Under the pieces are notes generated by a model. It searched no databases. It had not been told where the DNA came from and saw nothing but the letters and a program-made list of their open reading frames with translations. From contig QZLH01001681.1 of assembly GCA_003833135.1 (NCBI GenBank), positions 1-25,212 of the forward strand: 25,212 nucleotides of DNA. The letters run 5' to 3'. The DNA comes from Oehlia diaphana. Lineage: Eukaryota; Glomeromycota; Glomeromycetes; Glomerales; Glomeraceae. This document shows positions 20,764 through 25,212 of this stretch, one piece after another (within the stretch, counting starts at the first letter, position 1; each line of letters starts with the position of its first letter). The translations under genes were made by a program, and so were the position numbers.

Positions 20764-20973
20764 CCTACTATTAAAATAAGTCATCCTGTAGTCTAAAGTA
20801 AGATTTATATATAAGATTTTTTGAAGATTTTATTATAAAAGAATGAAAATTTTATGTTACATTGTTATGATTTTTTCCTTTTTAGTTAATTAACCAATAG
20901 AATTTAAGCAAATCTTAAGATAAAGTTTTATATAAAAGTGAAATTTCTACTAGTGACATATCTTAATAGTAGG
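20764..20973. mobile_element. MITE-like inverted repeat, about 210 bp
   Basis: The left end (20764-20783) begins CCTACTATTAAAATAAGTCA. The right end (20973-20954, reverse strand) reads CCTACTATTAAGATATGTCA, so 18 of 20 bases match. The interior is A/T-only with no ORF. A clear target-site duplication is not visible. It sits just upstream of the MULE transposase relic and may be an end of that element or a separate insertion. Confidence 0.4.
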
Positions 20974-20992
20974 TAAAGTTTTTATTATACAT

Positions 20993-21480
20993 AAAACTAA
21001 TCAATATAATATGACATTATCTTTAATTGTTGGATTTAATAATAATTGCCAAATATATTACTTGTTCAAGGAAATGAAAGTCTTGATTCACATACTTGGA
21101 TGTTTAGTAATATTATTAAAGCTATTAGTATATAACCTGTTGTTATTATCACAGATTTTGATTTGACTATAAATGTGATAATTCATTAAGTACTTCTATC
21201 TGTTTATCCAATTCACCATGCTTTTTATATTTTTAAAACCATTTTTTAAAACTTGAATAAGAATTATTAAATAGTAAATACCAAAGTTTTATTTATAATT
21301 TTTATAGCTATCGTAATTGTATTATTGAAAATATTTTTTCAATATGTTTAAATAAGCTTATAGAAAACTACTTTAAAGTAAAAAATTATCTGAAATATCT
21401 TTATAAAATAAAAGAATATTAGACTCACTGTTACATTATTAAGTATCATTTTACAGGAAAAATAATGGCTAGTTTTGAAT
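20993..21480 (+). pseudogene. Relic of a MULE-type transposase
   Basis: Three successive frames give transposase-like text: 20993-21065 (QYNMTLSLIVGFNNN), 21061-21290 (GNESLDSHTWMFSNIIKA, then PVVIITDFD and YPIHHAFYIF), and 21297-21480 (YSYRNCIIENIF, then NKLIENYFKVKNYL). The DFD inside VVIITDFD and the following HHAFYIF match the second catalytic Asp and the downstream H-x-F block of MULE/FAR1-type DDE transposases. At least two frameshifts and four stops make it non-functional. The N-terminal part and the terminal repeats were not recovered. The assignment rests on motif memory. Confidence 0.6.
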
Positions 21481-21577
21481 ATACTTTTCGTTAAAATGAC
21501 AAAATACTAATTAAATTTATTTTGACAGATGTAATGTATTTTGACAGACATAATTAATTTATAATAATTTTATAATA

Positions 21578-21750
21578 AATAGTGAATTGGTTCGTTTGCT
21601 GAAATATAACATAATTAATTAGTGGAAAAGTATAGAACAAATATCCAGTTATATTTCAAAAGTTACTTTAAATCAAATGATTGAATTTGTTGGATTATAT
21701 AATATTAGAAAACTATAAGCTGTTAATTAAAAATGCTTGCCAAAACTATT
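21578..21750 (+). pseudogene. Coding-like relic, possibly the 3' part of the transposase region
   Basis: A frame from 21578 reads NSELVRLLKYNIIN, then after a TAG continues with about 32 protein-like codons to a TAA at about 21716. The composition is more protein-like than the flanks. I do not recognise the family; position and strand suggest it belongs to the same decayed element. Confidence 0.25.
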
Positions 21751-22626
21751 TTTTTAAATTTTTAGTTGTGATTTAAATTTCAAATTTACTTATCTTTTAT
21801 TACTGAAACATATTGTAAGTAATTATTGTATACCAATAATGAAAAATTGTATAAAGAAGAAGATTACAGTTTACGTAAAGTTAGATACTAAAATAATTTG
21901 AGACTATTGCAAATAATAGAACTGCTTACTAAAATCCCAAATCAAGTCTAAAGTTTGGCAGACTGAAATCAAAATTACTGAAATCTCAAATTATTGCTGA
22001 AATTTCAAACCATTGTTAAAATACCAAAATCTATTAACTATATATATATGATAAAGGTATTTTAGTTTTAAAATATATAAACTTATTAGTTATCAAAATC
22101 TTAAATTCTTTGCCAAAGTTCAAAATTGTTGCCAAAATTTCAACCTATTATAATTGGGATCTTTAGCAAACAGTTTTAGCATTTGCAATGGCTAAAACGT
22201 TTTGGTCTCAAATTTAGTTCACTGAACAGAAAAATCAAAGATCTCTATTTTTTTCTCACGTGATGTTAACCATTTGATATGTGCGTCACGTTTCGATAGC
22301 AATAAATAAATTTTTTTATTTTCTTTATTTTGTCAGCTCATCTTTTTTTTTTCTTTCTTTCTTTTACAGTCAATTGTTTGTTTAACTAGTTAACATTAGC
22401 AAAAAATTTTGTATTATGATTTGAATACCATTTATTTCATTATAACCACGGATGACAAATCAATCACAAAGCTTGCATCCCATTGGTAGATAGCATAGCA
22501 AAGACGAACTATTAAATTATTCGTCACAATCAGAAATTTATTTCCCTTAAGAAGTTTTAGGCTCTCTTCAATCTAAAAAAAAAAAAATCTTTTTTTTTAT
22601 AAAGATAGTTAGCATAAGGAACTAGA
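21751..22626. other. A/T-rich region with short degenerate repeats
   Basis: No gene seen. Between about 21930 and 22150 short related phrases recur (AAATCCCAAATC, AAATCTCAAATT, TTGCCAAAATTTCAA), suggesting a degenerate internal repeat of unclear origin. A CACGTG lies near 22257 and a CCCATTGG near 22479. Confidence 0.35.
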
Positions 22627-22659
22627 AATAAAATAAAATAAAATAAAATAAAATAAAAT
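22627..22659. repeat. (AAATA)n microsatellite
   Basis: About six and a half perfect copies of a 5-bp AAATA unit. Confidence 0.9.
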
Positions 22660-22989
22660 CTTTTCTTACATGATGATTTGGGCACTATCATTTGGTCCAG
22701 TTGGTTTGATTCCAATAAAATCAAAAAAGAGAGGTATTGTACTAAATAAAAATAAACACCCCTTATTCATCTTAAGTCTTTAAAGTCTATATAAGGCTAT
22801 TCTATTTCCTAATAAGTTGAATAAGTTGTCTTTAAGCATTTTTAATTAATTGCCAATTAATAATAATAAATTAAAGTATTAATCATACGCTTTATTCAAT
22901 CTAATTATAAATAAAATTAAAAGGCTACCAATAAATGAAATCTTACTCTCCGAATTAATTGAAAAGTTAGTGCGTTTCTTAATTAATAC

Positions 22990-23410
22990 AGTATACGTCA
23001 CACACAACACACACTCTCATCAATGTTAAGTCCGGTTTCATCAAAGAGTCCAGCGTCCCTACAAAAAAGAAGAAAGAACGTTAGAAACGTTCTTTGATTA
23101 ACGCACATCCACCTAACCTCTATTACCTATCCGTTCGTTCAAGTCCGACGTCTCTACAAAAAAAGCAGGTGTCCAATCATCCAAATAGTAGAACCATCCG
23201 TATGGATGTCATCTGTGATATCTCTGCGGCTAGGAAACATATATCTGCAAATATGGTCTGTCACCTAAATCCAGTTCGTCCAGTTCGTCCTAGAAGTTTA
23301 GTAGTCTAAAGTAATTGAAGGAACGTTAGTGCCGTTCTTAAAATGAAATTCCCAAACTTACCATTCGAAGCTCACTTACCATTCGCAAGAGTCGGCTTTA
23401 ACCAAGTATA
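22990..23410 (-). other. Less AT-rich island with splice-like signals on the minus strand; possible small gene
   Basis: The base composition differs sharply from the flanks. On the minus strand there are several strong-looking acceptors (CTTTTTTGTAG ending at about 23061, GCTTTTTTTGTAG ending at about 23155, CTTTAG near 23307) and donors (GAATG/GTAAGT twice near 23360-23385, ATAG/GTAATAG near 23125). A chain of exons starting with ATG near 23364 and ending in TAA near 22980 keeps one frame (segments such as DITDDIHTDE and TSDLNERI) for about 60 residues, but one of its introns would be only about 35 nt. No known family is recognised. The plus-strand 71-codon frame here (23094-23309) is more likely a shadow. 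Confidence 0.25.
23073..23095. repeat. Perfect 10-bp hairpin, partly repeated at about 23320
   Basis: AAAGAACGTT (23073-23082) and AACGTTCTTT (23086-23095) are exact complements with a 3-nt loop. A related sequence GGAACGTTAGTGCCGTTCTT occurs near 23320-23339. Between them GTCCAGCGTCCCTACAAAA (about 23048) recurs as GTCCGACGTCTCTACAAAA (about 23142). The island thus has an internally repeated layout. Confidence 0.6.
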
Positions 23411-23717
23411 ATATAAATTCTTCTGAAACATTAATAGGATAATATTATATTACCACAAGAAAGCTCCTCATTTTTTATATTATAAATAAAAAAATTAAAA
23501 TTTAAAAAAATAGTCTTTAAAATATGGTGTTCGAAGGAGAGGAAATCAAGATTATCAACTGATCAGTAATTTCGATACTTAAATCTTTGGTAAGTCATAT
23601 GATCTATAACGATAAAGTGCGAAAACCACAGATTTCACATGATTTACCAATTTTGCTTACGTCAGTAATGATACCAATAAAAATAGGGGAAAGTTTTACA
23701 ATGCGAATAGATATTGT

Positions 23718-23903
23718 ACAATAGATTATATTGAACCATTTGTAAAAGAATTAGAAATTAGAATTGGAAAGGAATGACAAGGTTCAATTTCAATGAAAAG
23801 ATATTGGAAGATTCCAAGAAGTCAAGAACATCATTGATTTACGTGATATGCCAACTGCCAAGTAATTATTGTAACAAATTTAAATTATGTATTAAAAGCA
23901 TAA
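23718..23903 (+). pseudogene. Coding-like relic with three in-frame TGA stops
   Basis: One frame from 23718 to the TAA at 23901 reads like protein (DYIEPFVKELEIRIGKE, ISMKRYWKIPRSQEHH) with three TGA codons and no frameshift. No family recognised. It may be a fragment of a decayed multicopy gene. Confidence 0.25.
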
Positions 23904-25131
23904 AAATAGATATCTAATAAATAACACAATCGGTTTTTTTTTTTTCAAACAATGAATTTTTTTTATTTTTATTTTTATTTTTGGACGTAATGGAGGCTTT
24001 TTATTTTTAAGATGAAATTTTGAAAAAAGAACAAAGATTCATTTCGAATAATCATCCTTGATATGTAAAAAAAAAAAATAATTATATAAAGTAGGTAATT
24101 TTTTTAAAAAAAGAATATTAATTAATTAATTCTCAAGTTTATTTAAACTTAATTCAGTAATATATTATTATTATTATTTAGTATTCATAATCTATTTAAG
24201 TCAAGATGATATAATTTAGATGATTAAAGTCGAGGTTACATAATACTGTAATAAATAAAAACCTGTTTAATTACAATTTGATTCAACTAATACGATAATT
24301 GGTGAATAATTGTTCCTTTTTTTTTGAAATATAATTATTTAACTTTTAAAAACATTTAATGAACCAATTATAAAATAAATATTATGAGATTATTTTAATT
24401 TATAACTATTTTTAATGAATAATTGTTGATAGATTCGGAAATGACATTGTTCCATTCGATAAAAAAAAATTATTAATTTAAATTTAGAAAAAAATAAATA
24501 AAAATAAATTAAAAATTAAACTTATAAATAAAAAAATATATAAAAACATTTTATGTTATTTTTTATTATTTTAACTAAGATTAGTAAGATTAGTAAGTTA
24601 ATAATAAATAATATAAATAATGAATATATTTGATATATAATTAATCTTAATCAAATCAGGATTAAATAGACAAATAATTATGACCTTTTTTATATTATTA
24701 TTATATTATTTTATTTTGAATTATATATTCTTATTTGTTTATACGATTTTTATTCTAAATAAAAAAAAAAAAAGGAGTAAAAGGATTAATAATAATAAAT
24801 AATATATATAAAAAGGGGAAAACGATTTAAGAATGATGAATTTTCCCATTATCGATAAATTGGGATCATTTTTTTTTTTTTGGATTTTATTTAATTAACC
24901 ATATAAAATAATTATTTTTATGTTTTTGCATATTTGTTATTCAATACAGATTTTTTTTCTTTGAAGTATGAACACAATAAACAAACAAAATTAACAAATT
25001 TCACTTTGCATATTCATATTTTTTTCGCGATTATAATTTTTATTGTAAAACTTAAAAAAAAAAAAAATAAAATAAAATAAAAAAAAAATTTATAACATAA
25101 ATTTTACTTTAACCATAAAAAAAAAAATATA
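23904..25131. other. A/T-only sequence without recognisable genes
   Basis: Homopolymers and short A/T motifs, including three ATTTTT copies near 23961-23980. No coding frame of note on either strand. Confidence 0.5.
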
Positions 25132-25136
25132 TTTTC

Positions 25137-25212
<76 letters not shown>
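25132..25212. repeat. Poly-T then poly-A run at the window end
   Basis: A run of about 19 T with one C nearby is followed by an uninterrupted A run to the last base. The window probably stops here because assembly or reads ended in the homopolymer. Confidence 0.85.

Noticed and set aside
23094..23309. 71-codon plus-strand ORF
   Set aside because: No known domain; the minus strand shows better splice-like organisation. Kept only as part of the island entry.
25132..25212. Transcript poly(A) tail or telomere
   Set aside because: Genomic homopolymer with a poly-T block before it, no telomeric repeat; most likely a contig edge.

Overview
The window is nuclear DNA of a fungus. It is very AT-rich, with genes split by many short GT-AG introns (about 40-230 nt), long A/T-only intergenic stretches and no operon-like packing. 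A fungal-type aspartokinase, an NsdD-like GATA factor, a Kei1/DUF1753 protein, a Ctr copper transporter, a Crinkler (CRN) header gene and decayed MULE and nuclease relics together point to an arbuscular mycorrhizal fungus (Glomeromycotina, Rhizophagus-like). The organism call is inference from gene content and composition.

Left half (1-14.3 kb) is the gene-bearing, conserved part. On the minus strand lie a six-exon aspartokinase (2122-4101), a five-exon GATA zinc-finger factor (5659-7437), a seven-exon LAT-type amino-acid permease (10981-13099) and a four-exon Ctr copper transporter (13467-14229). On the plus strand, convergent with the permease, is a five-exon Kei1-like subunit of inositol-phosphorylceramide synthase (9578-10522). 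I rebuilt each gene exon by exon; all phases close and each ends at a stop, giving 529, 494, 545, 183 and 208 residues. They are housekeeping and nutrient genes (aspartate-family amino acids, amino-acid and copper uptake, sphingolipids) plus one developmental-type regulator; nothing in the sequence shows that they form one system.

Right half (15.1-25.2 kb) is accessory. A CRN gene (15272-17437) keeps an intact ubiquitin-like header, but its P-loop/nuclease body is broken by at least three frameshifts and an in-frame stop, so it is a decaying effector/NTPase-nuclease gene. Next is a 1-kb foldback element flanked by TTAA, built from two forward and four inverted copies of a 62-bp unit. Then come a minus-strand PD-(D/E)XK-like nuclease relic kept in a single frame with stop codons only, a MULE transposase relic with a MITE-like inverted repeat beside it, and a less AT-rich island (about 22990-23400) with splice-like signals on the minus strand. 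The last 1.2 kb is A/T-only sequence ending in a long poly-A run, probably a contig end.

No tRNA, rRNA or CRISPR array was seen. The best candidates for a second look are the CRN/nuclease relic cluster, the foldback element, the aspartokinase tail repeat and the possible multi-exon small gene near 23.2 kb.
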